DNA from: Biscogniauxia marginata
Lineage: Eukaryota; Ascomycota; Sordariomycetes; Xylariales; Xylariaceae
Length of the DNA: 64,000 nt
Direction of reading: 5' to 3'
Assembly: GCA_022695795.1 (NCBI GenBank)
Contig: MU404060.1
Location: forward strand, 676,749 to 740,748
Numbering within the stretch: position 1 is the first letter of the stretch; each line of letters begins with the position of its first letter. This document shows positions 46,530-59,844 of this stretch, piece by piece. Position numbers and translations under genes: made by a program. The notes beneath the pieces were generated by a model, which searched no databases, had not been told where the DNA came from, and saw only the letters and a list, made by a program, of their open reading frames with translations.

Positions 46530-49500
46530 ATGTACTATGGTCTCCAGTGAGATCAGAAGGTGAAACCCTCTAAGCCTAGCTAGCTACATTGGCTACAGTT
46601 TGCGGCAACCTCCTGCAGCAACCAGGAACATTTGTATACGAGATCACCAGCGCAGGCACTTTATACTAGCTAGGAAGCAGCGATGATTATCCGAGAGCTA
46701 TTTGCCTCGGGCACAATACCTACGTCTAGATGCCGTATTCCAGTAAATAAATTATTCATCTAATCAGGCCAGCGTTGTTGTACATTGCCTCGCAGTTATC
46801 TAGCAGACCGGCTCCCCGCTTAGTTATAATGTCTAATGTCTGTCCGATTCAATACTTGACCGAGACTTCCGGAAATGAGAGGTGAGATATGCTTAGATGG
46901 GGACTAGTAAGAGATACCATTAGTAAAGAGTGACTCTTGCAAGGTATCAATCGTGGGTGAGACTAAGAAGCAAACTTGACTGGAGAAGAGCATTTGGGAC
47001 CTAATAGGCGCTTCTACTTTGTACCTTTATCGCCTTGCGATATACCCACAGTGGAACTCCCGGATAGAACAATCTATATCATCTAATTCCTAACCCTCTC
47101 AATCCCTGACATAGGGAACGTGACTCTTAACCCATCCCCCTTTCTCTTTGCGACGACGAGCTAGGTATAAAACTCGATTTGCCCTGCTCTTCAAGAACTT
47201 GTAGGAAAGCCTAAGTCCACTATAAATCTTGACGATTTCCTATCGATAATCAAGGAGAAGCAGAGTTCCCACCGTGCGAAACTCATTAGTCAAGTCAGCA
47301 AGCTGGTTGATCTTCTCTTACGTCCTTCTGAGTAACCTCAGATCCCTTTGGTCATTGAAGCTCCAATCTGAGGATGAAAGCTATTGACGGTGAATATTGA
47401 GAAGGCCCGGTGAGCAGTCGTCAGTAAGTAAGACACCTGTACCTCGTAGGACTGTTTATTTCAAGCTCACTTCTCTCTTCTTGTTTTTCTCCCAAGACAT
47501 CACCACTACAATCAATATTAGCATGTATTGTTCTTGATTTTCTAATGAAGAGGTTATTACTTCCAGTCTCCAAGATTCGGACTAACACGACCTAGGTATT
47601 TGCCGTTCCTAAAGAACAGAAAGGCCAACCAGACAGCGAGATACTGCATTTGCTTCTCCGAAACAACACCCACCAATCCCTGTTCTACAGCCGAGACTTC
47701 AACTCACGACTGTAGCCTACCTCCCGCTACCGCTGACACCCCCACCGACCCGAGCCCTCGAGCAACAAGACGGATATTAGTCTAGAGGAGGAAACTGGAA
47801 TCGCAATTGTGACAACTGTTTTGGAAGGGGTCCATGCTCTGCTAGAAGACGTGGGTATTACTCATCTTAGCAACCGACTGCTTAGGTCTACACTCGATCT
47901 GACAATATAAATAGGTTTCGTGGATCATGCCGAGAAAGTGGGTTAAGAGATGAAAATTGTCGAAGGCCTCCTCTTCTCAAGGATTTCGGGGAGGGGATGT
48001 AGTATAGGGTCAATGAGAAGGGACAATCGTCTAATCGTCCAGATGTCCCCTGCCCACCCCTCCCCCCCCCTTTTTTTTTCCTAGGTGGAGTCGTATAGCT
48101 AGATAGTGTTCCCCCTCTCAAGCTTTCTGGTAGTATCCCCTGATAGATAGAAATTAATTGTATTTTGAGTCATTGACATCAGGTATACTAAGTCTTTTCC
48201 TCAAGAAAGGAGACCTATAATATGATATGGTGATCATAGAATTAAAATTTAGGGTTCTGAGAGATCCTAAGAGGTACTTCAGGTGGTAAGTGCTACCAAG
48301 GACACAGCTTTACTAGCATTCTTCCTATCATCTCAAACCTGATAGATACCTACGTGGTCTATTCTACCGGACTTGGATTGGACAGATTGACGCTTGATAT
48401 TGACTTGACAAGTCTTGCCAATCTTAGTTGTCCGACAAAGCAAAGATACGGCGGAAATCTCTGGAGTAACATGCGGCCAAACAAGGTGGCGTGGGAGTCC
48501 TGCGATGTTATCAGAAAATAGGCACACCCATTTTATCTCTTGTTATGGGGCCTGAGGCATAGTAGTATAAAAACTCATTACCTACGCGTTGCGTTAGAGT
48601 ATATATGTATATGGGGGGAGAGAGCCTCTACAGTAGAGGTTTTTATTTTATTTTTGAACTTCATGATTCACGCGGATGATAGTATATTCACCACGTGAGA
48701 AGATTAAACGCCGACGATAATGATATAATATCATGATTTCATATTTTCTTCTCCCAGCTGGGATGCTCCCCGACATATAATTGTGTACATAATTTTACTC
48801 CATGCCTAAGTTGACCTCATTGTTAACGTATATAATATATATAGCATTTCTTACATTCATCAAAATGCATATTAAAAAAAAAAAGAAGAAAAAAAAAGAA
48901 CCAACCCCGTTGATGTCCTATGTTGCCCTTGATATCGAAATATATGTGGCGCTCACCACGAAGAGAAGGTCGTCCATCTACTGTGCCACCTTTAGCACGT
49001 TTTACCGTGGCATTAGTTGTGTTCCCTGCTCAGTGGCGGCACATCATCAATGGCGTACGCATAAGTGTTCCTGGATTATGCAGCTGATCCTTCAGGCCGA
49101 ACCCGCTAGTCAAGATGGATCGATCGAGAGTCAGCTTAGGTCCGGAAAGGAGGTCAAAACGGAGTGGCAAGACCATACATTAGGGCTGACAAGTGATGCT
49201 GAATAGGAAGATGCAAGCAGGTCTCCGGCACCTGTCAGCGGTGTCGCGATGTTGGAACGGAAGAGGGAAATGACGATTAATCAATTGTGTTCTACGATAG
49301 CCCTCCAATCAATAATGCCCTACTATACAAAGACTGCCCCCCCTCTCCCCCCTTTTAAGATGAAAACTAGCCCGCAAGACGTCTTCCCTCGCAGCGTTAA
49401 TACTAGTAAATCTACTGAGAAGTCATGGATTGTACCATGCCTCTAAAAGATGAACCAAAAAATGATAGTATGCTTTTCTCTTGATTGTATGTTTGGTCTC

Positions 49501-51462
49501 CGTGTGGACTGCTTGCTTGGAAAGACGGTTGGCATTACAAGCCTGGTACCTGATCCAGGGGCTAATGGATCTCAGAGGAGCTAGTTCTAGATACTTTCCA
49601 CGCGAACCCCCTCTTACATCTGTCATCAGGAGCATGGATGACATTATTCACTGCTTTCTTGCATACCTAGCCTGATCTTGCGGCTACAAGTCCACACAGG
49701 TGGAGAATTTTCTAAACCCAAGAATTGCCTACGCCGCTACGTTGCAGCTTCACTTACTGAAAATGGGACATTTCTGCGCCGCAGGAAGCAGCACTTCAGG
49801 ATAGTACCTAGCTATGCAGCGATTGGACCTACGGAAGCGAGCACCTAACCATGGCGAGCCAGAAGAGCCGAGCCGGGTAATATGCTCACTCGCTGGCTGC
49901 CAAAACGGTCCACCTTGAGTCTAGTTAGGTCTTTGGTTTTTGTTGCGGCATTGTCGGGTATTTGTATAGCAATATACATAAATTGAGGACGGACTTCACT
50001 TCCTTGATGAGATTTACCGTCCGTCATGAAGACCTGATACTGGGATTGACTAGGCGGCATCGAGAGGAGGATCTGAACGGAGCTATACGCCAGCCGCCAA
50101 TTTCAAGTTCTGCCCTGCATCTGCAAAAGTTTGTCTTTGCAAGGACCCCAGACGCCGAAGAAACGAAAGGTATACTATAGGAATCAAAAGACCACGCAGC
50201 TACGCGGTGCGGCAATGTTTGGTGATGGAGGGGGGAGGGTTCATTGCCATGTGGCCTCCTGATCCTCCGTCTAAGTGGAAAAAGGGATAGGAGAGTGGAG
50301 AGTGCCGATATTGGCACCACCATGCACTGAGGGATCACCGGCGAATGTGATGAAATGAAAGATAAACGTCATAAGCATCCGAACCAGGATTTCTCAGATA
50401 AGGGAAATTTTGTTATGTATTCTGTGATGATGTGATCGCGATTCGAATGCCGGCAGGCTGGCTGACCGGGCAGGCCCCAAGGAAAAGGATCGATGTATAG
50501 CCCCTGGTCTGAGCCGACCCTGTTCACCCCCGCAAGAGACTGGGTTGCTTCACTCCGTCCAGTGCCACCCCTGGAACTGATTGACAGGCACACAGAAAAG
50601 AAGAAAAGCAAGGAAAAAGAAACAACAACAAAAACTTTTCGCACGTTGTGAGAACGATGGTAAGGATGAAAGAAGAAGAAGAAAAAAAAGACGTAAATAT
50701 TCTGATACCCTACACGCTGGCTTATAATAATTACGCGCTACATCATATCGACGAGGGCCTTGGCAACAAAAAGGAGTAGCAGTACGGGACTTTTCTTCCT
50801 TCGAAAGTTCGCCTGAGACCCCGGCTCTTTTTGATATATCCTAGCTCCAGCAGTGACTTTTCCGACGACCCGATGATCAGTATTTTATGATAGCTACTTT
50901 CCGGAATCCTTGTCTGTCCGTGATCATATCGAAAAACAAATCCTTGCTGCATATGCTCGAAGCGAGGATACCGTTGGGGGAAAAACGTGCGTGCTGGCTG
51001 GGAACCTCAGCGTCGGTACAAACTAACTGTGCTAGGCAAGCAAGGGTACTTATTACCCCATACAGTGATTTAGTTACATAGTCGAGCGAAGTACTGATGA
51101 CAACGGATGGCAACAAGGAGAGATATACCCTGGGTTCAACGAAATAATCTAATGATCGTGTTGTGATGATACCTTCTATTTGCTGACCTCCTTTACACAG
51201 CTCGTTTAGACAGCATATAATAATTACAGGTATGAGAAGTTATTTTTTTTGAGAGGTCATTTCAAGATTTTTTATTTCGCTTTTGCGTTCTCAAGGGGGT
51301 ATCGTATCGTAAGCAGCTTATCCAAGTGAACTTTTCCCCCAATATGCACATATATAGCATGACATCGTAAAGAGATGATTCCTTCTCGCGTTCCGCGCCG
51401 TATCAGGAGCTCTTGCAGATGAAGGTCATCTTGAGAACCCTGACTACCTGAATATAAGTACA
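46530..51462. other. Gene-poor region, 4.9 kb
   Basis: No intact gene is seen. Protein-like but stop-interrupted stretches occur at about 47180-47335 and 47770-47910. Other landmarks are A-rich tracts (48868-48900, 50580-50700), a C/T run at 48060-48080 and AT-rich sequence with TATATA steps near 48600 and 48830. The final part is the 3' flank of the surface-protein gene. Confidence 0.5.
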
Positions 51463-53716
51463 TTATGCCCAGAAAAGCAATGGTCCCAGCACCCCGGCGC
51501 CGATCGCTATGCATGATACCCCGAAACCGAGTCCCCAACCCGGCGGCGGTCTCGCGGCTTGTCCGCTGTTATCTAGCGATTCCGCAGTTGTCGGGATGGC
51601 GGCCACAGCGGCGTTGTTCGCGACGCTCATGGTCGTGGTCCAGGCGTACGGGAAGCCAAAGGTCCAAGTCGAGACAGCCACTCCGCCGGGTCCGACGGTG
51701 ATGGTCTCGCCCCTGTTACCGTCGCCATCGCCGCGGCCGCCGACAACAACCGTGGTTTCCGCCGCGCCGTAGCCCATGCGGTAGGTGACCCCCTCTATGA
51801 ACACGGCCGTCGGGCCGAGCCGCGTCATCGTGACCCCGCCCACCATCTCGTAGGCGATGGCGTCGGGCGCCGCGGCGACGCCCCCGAGGGTCTTCGCGTG
51901 GACGACCACGCCCGATGGCCCAACGAGGACCGTGTCCCCGTCGATGACCTCCGTGGTCGTGCTCGAGGCGGTCCCGTACGTCACCGTCGTGCCTTCGATG
52001 ACGACCCTGTCGGACCCGATCGCCGTGATCAGCTCGCCGCCCATGACCGCCACCTCGGTCGGTCCCGCGGTGCCCGCACCCACGGGGAGGAAAAGTGTCT
52101 GGCTGGGGAAAACGATACCGCCTGGCTCGATGGCGATCTGTTGTCCCCTGATCGTCGCCGACGTCGGCGTGGACCCGACGGTGAAGGCCGTGCCGTCGAT
52201 AGTGGCGATGGAGGGCCCATAGACTACTTCTAGATCCCCGATCGTGGTGGTCATCGGCATGTCGACAAAGATACCCCCTCCGTTGGGAGGTCGAGTGATT
52301 GTCGCGCCGGCGCCGATTACTCTCGATGGGTCGATGACAAAGGTATTGCCCCCTGCTACTACGACTGTCGAGGTTGCCCGCTCGGGATTATCGGCGAACG
52401 TTTCATGATTGAGTACCACTTCGCCTGGCTGGACTACCACGGTTACCGGAGCCGTGACCTGCACCCCGTTTCCGGGGGCTGGCGTCGGTGTCCGCGTCGG
52501 CATCGGCATTGCAGCTGTCTTCGCCGGCTCGACCCAGGGAGTCACCATGCCGTAGTCAGGGGTCGCGAGGGGACGACGCCCGGAAGCGGTCCCGTGGCTA
52601 TCCGGCGACGCGGGCGAGCCGCCATAACCGGGCGGCGTCACGCTGGAGAAAACCACCGCGGGATTCTTGTCGGTGGTGACGAAGGTGACCGTCTGCGTCA
52701 CCGGTGCGGTCTCGGTCGGGGCCCAAGCTCCCGTAAAAGAAGTTGTGTCCCCGGTAGGGTCACCTGAGCTGTGGAGGGGAGTACATGTTTTCCCTGTGCC
52801 GTCGCAAACAGAAACGGTGAGCCGACCGGTCGGGCTCGTTCTAGGGGGAGTGCATGCCTCCGGGGTGCTGATCGTAGGGAACGGTGGCGTGTAGTCAGCG
52901 GGATCGCCAGTCCACGTCGTAGTCGACGTATAGACGATGGTGTATGAAGTGACAATGACACGATCGCCCGACTTTGATGACGGACAAGTGTTCTCGTTAG
53001 TCGTGAAAGTTGTACTGGTGGTTGGTAGCGGAGGGTTGGTCAAAGTGAGTGCAGTCGTCGGTGAAGTAAGACTGGCCGTAGAATTCCAATTCCATGGTAG
53101 CGAAGTATTATTAGAAGATATGATGGCTGAAGCTGTTGAGGATGAGTTCAAGTGGAGAGGGACGCTAGAGATAGATGATGGAGTAGTGACCTTAGAGGTA
53201 CGTGTTGCTGTCGAAGTGAATGCTAACGGCGGTCTTGCAAGCGTCGTGATAGTCCCTAAATCTAACAGAGACAGAAACGGGTCCGACTCAGATGATACAG
53301 CTTGATTCGTCGTACTACCCACGGTCACAGTTGCAACCTTTGCCAGGGACGTTGTCGTTGGGTGTGAGACGGCGTATAATGAAGCACTCGTCAACGAGAA
53401 GCTCGACCCAACCGCATCTAGTACAGATACCCTAGACGATCCAAGCGCAACAGGGTCCGCCGGGGAAGTGGAGACGACGTTGATTCCCGTATCATTGTAA
53501 GATATCCTTTTGTCACTAAGGCGACCTAAGTGATGCTCTGCAGAGCCATTAGAATCTAGTGTACAAGACCCCTAAGAACTACCTAATGCAACATGTGGGT
53601 TAGGCAAATCGATGGATGGGTCAGAACTAACCAGCTCCAGCTAAGGTAGATACTGTCGGGATTACGTGACCTGATAGCGCGGCAACACACCACAGAACAT
53701 TCACGACGGCTGGCAT
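51463..53716 (-). CDS. Secreted Ser/Thr-rich repeat protein with probable GPI anchor
   Basis: Likely a cell-wall or plasma-membrane surface protein. The large open frame (from 53537) lacks a sensible Met. A short upstream exon (53632-53716) encodes MPAVVNVLWCVAALSGHVIP plus TVSTLAGA, a signal-peptide-like sequence, and joins in phase 1. The favoured acceptor is CTGCAG ending at 53538, which gives 719 aa; a CACTAG acceptor slightly upstream also fits. The first 270 residues are Ser/Thr/Pro-rich with potential O-glycosylation sites. The middle contains at least four divergent beta-rich repeats of the form GDxVxVGPxGVVVxxxTL...TTV (for example around VEGTTVTYGTASSTTTEVIDGDTVLVGPSG). The C-terminus (GWGLGFGVSCIAIGAGVLGPLLFWA) is a hydrophobic GPI-signal-like tail. 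No enzyme domain is recognised. Exon 1 is inferred without alignment support. Confidence 0.72.
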
Positions 53717-56700
53717 CGCAGACCGTTAGGGCGGGTATTTGGTGGTTCTGCCCTGTGGGAATGGCATGGATGAAGGTCTGAATCAAATCGTGGGATTCAA
53801 CATCACGCACGAGAGCCCAGTGTAGGGTCCGCACTTAAGGGTCAGGGCAGCAGGTCCATCTCCATCTATCAATCCGCGGCGGAGTACGGATAGATGTTAA
53901 ATGGCGGAAGCTAGGAATAGGATCTTAAAACATTATCGGCACGTCTTTGCAAAATACCGTAATGAGACAGACTCTATCCCGCGCGTGGCGGGACTTTAAT
54001 AACATGATATTTGCCTTACGAAGCATCTCGTTCTGGGGGCCTGGACTCTCTACTCGTTGGCCGGCTCATTTGGGGTGCCGACTCGATGCGCCTAAAAAGA
54101 TGCATCGTCAAGAACAGGGGGGATGGGGAAGTACGCAGCTTGACATGTACTGCTTAGACGAAACGAGAGATCCAGTGGGAAGGGTTCTTTCCAGCTTTTA
54201 CTGTGTATGTAGTATGGACACAGGGGTTCATACCTATTTATTCTAAGAGAGTCTCACATATACGATGCATACCTACTTGACGATGGCTTGTTGATACTTT
54301 AAGGACTTGGGCCGTGAGCACAACGGCCCATGCCCTTTTCGAGACTAATAAAGTCGTAAGAAGGTTAAATGTATGAAGTGACGACTGATGTAAGCCAGCA
54401 GGGTAAATACCTAGTGCAGAAGTTGTTGTTGAATAGGAATGGGAATAGCGGGAAGGCCTTAGCTTGTTAGAGGAGATAAGGCGGATTTTGTATATTTACA
54501 TAGGTAAGCCAAGGGGAAAGCAATGAAGGATTTCTGTTCCGAACACTTCACACGAAACTGCACTGTATGGCGGGTATGTTCAACACTACGACTTATATAT
54601 ACTAGTCAGACTATAGGACTACTTACATAGGTAATGTGTTCATCGTTTCGCGGGGCTTTATACCCCTGGTCGTGTCTGTCAATCATACTCCACAGATGTT
54701 CAACGGTACTTATACTGTGTCAGGGCCGCTTGCTGGCCTAAACAGCGATTGCGTAACGGGCTTGGATATCGCAAGTAGTAAATCTATCTACGAGAGAATG
54801 ATGCTAGGGTAGCGGCCTTCTTGAATGTCGCAGCCGTATTGTTCTCACTAGGCTCATGAGAGACAAGAGATATATAGGCGACGGGGCAACTTGACTTCTC
54901 GCTTCTAATTACTTTATTACGCCGTGTGTATACAGAATTGCCAGAGACTCGGATATCCTATGCCCGTCTACTAGTGCTGTCATTTCCCCATTACTCATTA
55001 AAGTTGTCGAGTACTTGGCAAATGATTCATTTGTAAGCTAGTATGGATCTAAGTGGTTACTCTTCGGCTGAGCAACCCCTTCATCGTCTATGTGTTCTGT
55101 ATTGTTCATACACACAGTAGTCGAGTTTACATAGACATATCGTTCGCAAGGTAATAGCATTACGACTCGCAGTTCTCTCTCTACCTGAGATTGATTAAAA
55201 AGTACGCGGCCTGGATTCAGCCCGTCGGTACCGCCGTTGGGGGATAAATGGGAGCCGGCAAATAACATACTCGATTAGGACGCGTCTGACGAATGGGACA
55301 CCGACAGTCTGCTACGGAAATATGTATGTACATATGAAGGTTACGCTGGGATGGGCTGTCGACAAGGATCAGAAATGCTCAGGTGGCTACATAGACGCGT
55401 ATTACCCCCGGCATACCTCGATGAGGAATTTCTCGTTTGCTGAGTTGGCTGCTCGCTAATGAGATGTCGAAAATTATCGATGTATCACGTTTCGACAGCA
55501 ATTAGGTGGTGGAGGGAGAGGAGGAGTCGTGAGTATGTAATAACGGAAAGGCACCTCCGTATTGACTGATCTTCAAACTTCCCCTCCTCCTTATACGAGC
55601 TCGAATGTGGCGTCCGTTATTATCAATATCATCTTGACCTCAATCCTCCGAATCTTCCTATCTAGACCATAACAAAACAGCCTACCATCTAGCCATAGCA
55701 GATATCTTCGAGACTGTACGCGGTGAGTCTCTTCGCTTCGCCTTACAACTCATTTCGATCGGATGAACTCCGGTATAGCAAGCAAGGTTTATCCCGTCAA
55801 CTCGAGGCTTTCGATCTGGGCTGGCCGCCGCCGCACGGATTCTTTGCGAAGATCTCCGCCCAGGACAATTTATTACATTGCCGTTTTTATCCAGAAGTGT
55901 AAAAATTCGCCGCGCAATCTCGCAGCCACACGCATGCACACATCAGCCTCTCTCATACACTTCACAGCCCTCCTCGCCGTAAGAAGCTCACAAGTGGACG
56001 AGTGGCCGCTTACATTAGATACCTTACCTATAGAGTTTATGCGCGACGGTGCTCGTTGTAATTCCTACTGGATAACTGCCTTGGTTCGTATGTAGTGATG
56101 CTCAAACCTAGCCCCGTGTGTGTCATCTTCCATCATTCTTCTGCGACCCAGGCCTGTGCCTGGGCTCTAACACACAAGAGAGGCCCAGAAGCGCGTCTCC
56201 TACCCTCTACATGTCAGCACTGTGTTGTGGTTGCACGCTAAAAGTCCCCCAATTCCCTCTTAAGGCCTTTCGGTCCACCCAGGTTTATGCCGACAGTCTT
56301 AATTAGTCGGACAAGGTCTGGGAGGGGAGGGGAGGCAGGGAGTGTGGGCTCTTACCAGACTTTCGCAAGTCTTGCGACATTATGATATTGAAGGCTTGTC
56401 AGAGACTTGTTTAGCATGACAACGAATTGTCGAGTATAAGGCTCGGTGAATAAGGCATGAAGGCGAATTAAGAAACAACTCTTTAGAATATAGCGCTCTC
56501 CCTCATCTTGTCTCGTCCGCGTCGGCATGGCGACCCTGAGAAGCTTGGAGAGAAAGAATAATAGTCTATTAGAAATGTACTAAAGCTTGCTTTACATTAG
56601 ATAACGTGTTTTTACCTACTCATATGGATGTACGATCTGGGATGACACAGCCAGGATTCTCTTCTACCGACCCTAGCGTTTCCTGTCGATCCCTAGGTCA

Positions 56701-57168
56701 TTGATCAGATAGGTATCTCATGCAGCCAGCTATCCTGACTGCCACTTTAGCCACAGGGGTGCCCCCGGTCCTACCACATGCGCACCGTGCAGTGCAGGGG
56801 ACATGGGGACTACTGCGGCAGAGCCCGCGCCCGAGGCAGGACTTTTCTAATTAGACTACTCCGGCAAGAGTCCTCCTTCAAGGGTGATCCTCCCTCTTGG
56901 AGTCTCTCAGGCTTATGGCCTGGCTGTCATCCATTCTTCCTGCAGCTACTATTTCGACCGGCTTGAACCGCCACGCGCAACCCGCCAGATCATCTCCGGG
57001 AGAAGGCCAGCGAAGAAGCCCGTCTACAGATCCGAGCCGCGTCGTCCATGATTCCCGCTGATGGATTTGGTAATCGATAGCTCGACGAATCTCCTGAGGA
57101 ATTCGAATGCATCTTAGTAATATATCACGCGCTCGTGTGCGAAGATCAGCCGTTGTGACGGCCGGACA
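53717..57168. other. Gene-poor spacer, 3.5 kb
   Basis: Upstream regions of two divergent genes. I see only short open frames without recognisable motifs (for example 53947-54246, 55763-56095). TATATA-like steps lie at 54590-54600. No tRNA or mobile element is found. Confidence 0.55.
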
Positions 57169-59844
57169 ATGTTGAGGAACCCCCTCGCGGTCGTTATCGG
57201 GACGCTGCTGCTCGTGCCCGCTTCAGTCTGCGCCGACGAACCCAGCGCTCTATGGCTCACACCGTCGCAGAAATGGCATGTCGCACCCCCGAAAAGGAAG
57301 AGGGAGGAATCGTCAACAAAGGACAACCAGTTAATTGTGGTACAGGTACGGGATTGACGGCAATTGGTCCTCGACTGGACTCCTTGTGGGGGACCCAGCT
57401 CAGGAAATCGACGTCACCGTGAGCACGAGCCTTTCCGAAATATGGGTTGTAGAAACCAGCGGTTGCGGTACGAGTATGTATATACCAAGTCGACGCTTGA
57501 GAACGAACATGCGAATTTCTGATGCCTTTCCCTCTCTCAGGCTCGCTTTGCACCGCCGCCCGCGGAGGTACTTATAACACTTCGGCGTCGCACAGCTGGT
57601 CACCCCTGGGCGCCTGGCAGCTCGGGTTCGAATATCTCGACAACGGGGGTAATGGTGACTATGCTATGGAGACGGTTGCCGTACACAATGATTTGCGGCA
57701 GTCTCAGGTTCCCCTGGGCAAACAAGTAGTAGCCGGTATCAACGAGACTGCCTTCTACACCGGATTCCTAGGCCTAGGAATTACGCCAGGGAAGTTCCAG
57801 AACGTCGTTGTACAGAGCCCGATTTCTACTTTGGTTGAGCAGGCCGGCATCATTCCTAGCCATAGCTATGGCTACACGGCTGGAGCTTGGTATGGTAAGT
57901 ACTAGATGTTGGTCGACTTACAATAACCATCTTCTAATATTGAACGATTTAGGTGGCTCAAGTGGTACGCCACTGTCCCTGACTTTAGGGGGCTACGATG
58001 CGAATCGTTTTGAGCCCCATGATGTCAAATTCAGTCTGGATCCCTCTACGAGACAGCCAAATACATTGGTGAGAGCGATAACTGCATCGGTTTCTGACGT
58101 TGCGAAGGCCCCGACCACATGGGCATCACCATCGGCCCCCCTGTTGGGTTTCAACGAATCCGTGACCGCACTGATCGACAGCTCTACTCCATATCTATGG
58201 CTACCGTCCGCCGTGTGTGACCGATTCGCCGCCAGCTTCAACCTGACGTGGGATGAGTCCTTCGGCCTCTACTTGTTTTCTGGCAACGAGAATCTCGATC
58301 GCTACCGGTCATCGCCAGATCTCTCATTTACTTTCACGCTGTCGAGCACAGACAACCACGACGACTTTGGGCAGCCCCTCGACGTTCCCGGTGTGGTGAA
58401 CATTACCATCTCTGCTCAGGCTTTCATTCAGAGCCTCCGCTACCCGTTCAAGAACCTGATTCCATATCGGTCACCCGCCGTGCCGTATTTCCCATTAAAA
58501 CGAGCTGACAACACTAGCCAGATCGTCATTGGCCGGTCCTTCCTGCAGGAAGCCTACATGATAACGAACTACGAAACAAGTACCTTCTCGATCCATCAGG
58601 CTAAATTCCCCGATGATCCATGGACAGACACCTCGATCCAGACGATCGCATTTACGCCCAACAGCGGTTATGCTGCCCCAGCAAAGGGAACTGACGGAGA
58701 AGGGGGCCTCACTCAGTCACAACTAGTGGGCCTCATCGTAGGCATCAGCGTCGTAGGAATCGTGGCTATTGCAGCCACCTGGCTGATACATAAGAGGAGG
58801 CGGAGACATCGAGAAGCAGCAAAGAGCGACGACAAACTAGATGATGGATTTTCGACGCCGGAACCGGAAACCCCAAAGAGCCCGGTGGTTCGGATGCTGT
58901 CGAGAATGACAAAGAACTGCCCCTGGAGGAAGACAAAGAAGAGGGACGGGGATGGATACGAAGTATTCGAAGTCGGCGCGGACCGGAGCCACGAACGTTA
59001 CGAGATGCCGGTCCAAGCAAAACCGGTTGAACTCGAGGCCACCAACACGATGTCGAGTATCGGCGTTACCGATTTCGCAAGCAAGCACACGCACAGGCGG
59101 AGCGCCTATGAAATAGAGAAACTGCAGCTGGAGATGGCCATGCAAGGTCTCGTCCCGCACTACACGCCGCTGGAGGAAGAACCCGTCAAGCCGTACCACA
59201 ACCTCGGGGCGGCATGGCAGCAGCACGGCCGAGAAAACCCGTCTCCGGCATCGAGCCCGACGCAGGACACCTACAGCAACCGGCTGCCCTCGCCCGTGTC
59301 CCCCGAGAGCGACTGGACGAACTACGTCCCGGACTTCCCGTCCTCCGTGGGCCTGGTCCCGACGCGCACGCTCTCCAAGTCCAATTCCGACCCGAACATG
59401 ACGGCGACGATGCGCGCGCCGCCCTCGCCGCAGAGCATCGACCAGCTCACGCTGACCCGATCCGTGTCCTCGGGCGGATCGACCCCATCCTCGCCCACGC
59501 TGTTGCCGCCGCCGCCGCCGCCGGCCTTTCAACGCACCCCGATCGACCCGGCCCGCGTCGTCTGCCTGGGGCCGCTGCCGGACAACGTGCGGCTGCCTCA
59601 GTGGCCGTCGCCGCCGCCGCCGCCGGACCCGTCCGTGGCGGCCCCGGCGCACGGGACGCGGTCCTCAATAACTTGGCACTCGCGACGCCTGTCGATGGCG
59701 GACACGCTGGGCAGCGACTTCACGATCGAGGAGGAGGCGCGCGAGGCGGCGGCGCGGACGCTCGGGCGCCTGCGCGGCTTCGACGACATGGTGCACGTGC
59801 CGCAGCCGGCGCAGCGGCGGTATAGCTGGGAGGAGGATTCGTGA
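57169..59844 (+). CDS. Membrane-anchored pepsin-like (A1) protein, first catalytic Asp missing
   Basis: The 824-aa product joins exons 57169-57275, 57346-57467, 57541-57894 and 57953-59844. A signal peptide (about 1-22) is followed by KWYGIDGNWSSTGLLVGDPAQ, the start of a pepsin-fold domain that runs to about residue 430. The position of the first catalytic triplet reads VSTS (Ser62 for Asp) in VTVSTSLSEIWVV. The second reads IDSSTPYLWLP with D270 kept. A transmembrane helix lies at about 451-474 (LVGLIVGISVVGIVAIAATWLI) followed by KRRRRH and a roughly 350-aa Pro/Ser-rich, probably cytoplasmic tail with polyproline runs. Intron 1 has a GC donor (GCATGT); the GT alternative breaks the frame. 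The protein is likely a non-catalytic sensor or binding protein, which is inference. GC content rises sharply in the tail. Confidence 0.82.

Noticed and set aside
59214..59825. 203-aa Ala/Pro/Arg-rich open frame on the plus strand, and a 271-aa frame on the minus strand at 58837-59652
   Set aside because: Both are shadows of the GC-rich tail of the pepsin-like protein and have biased, repetitive composition.
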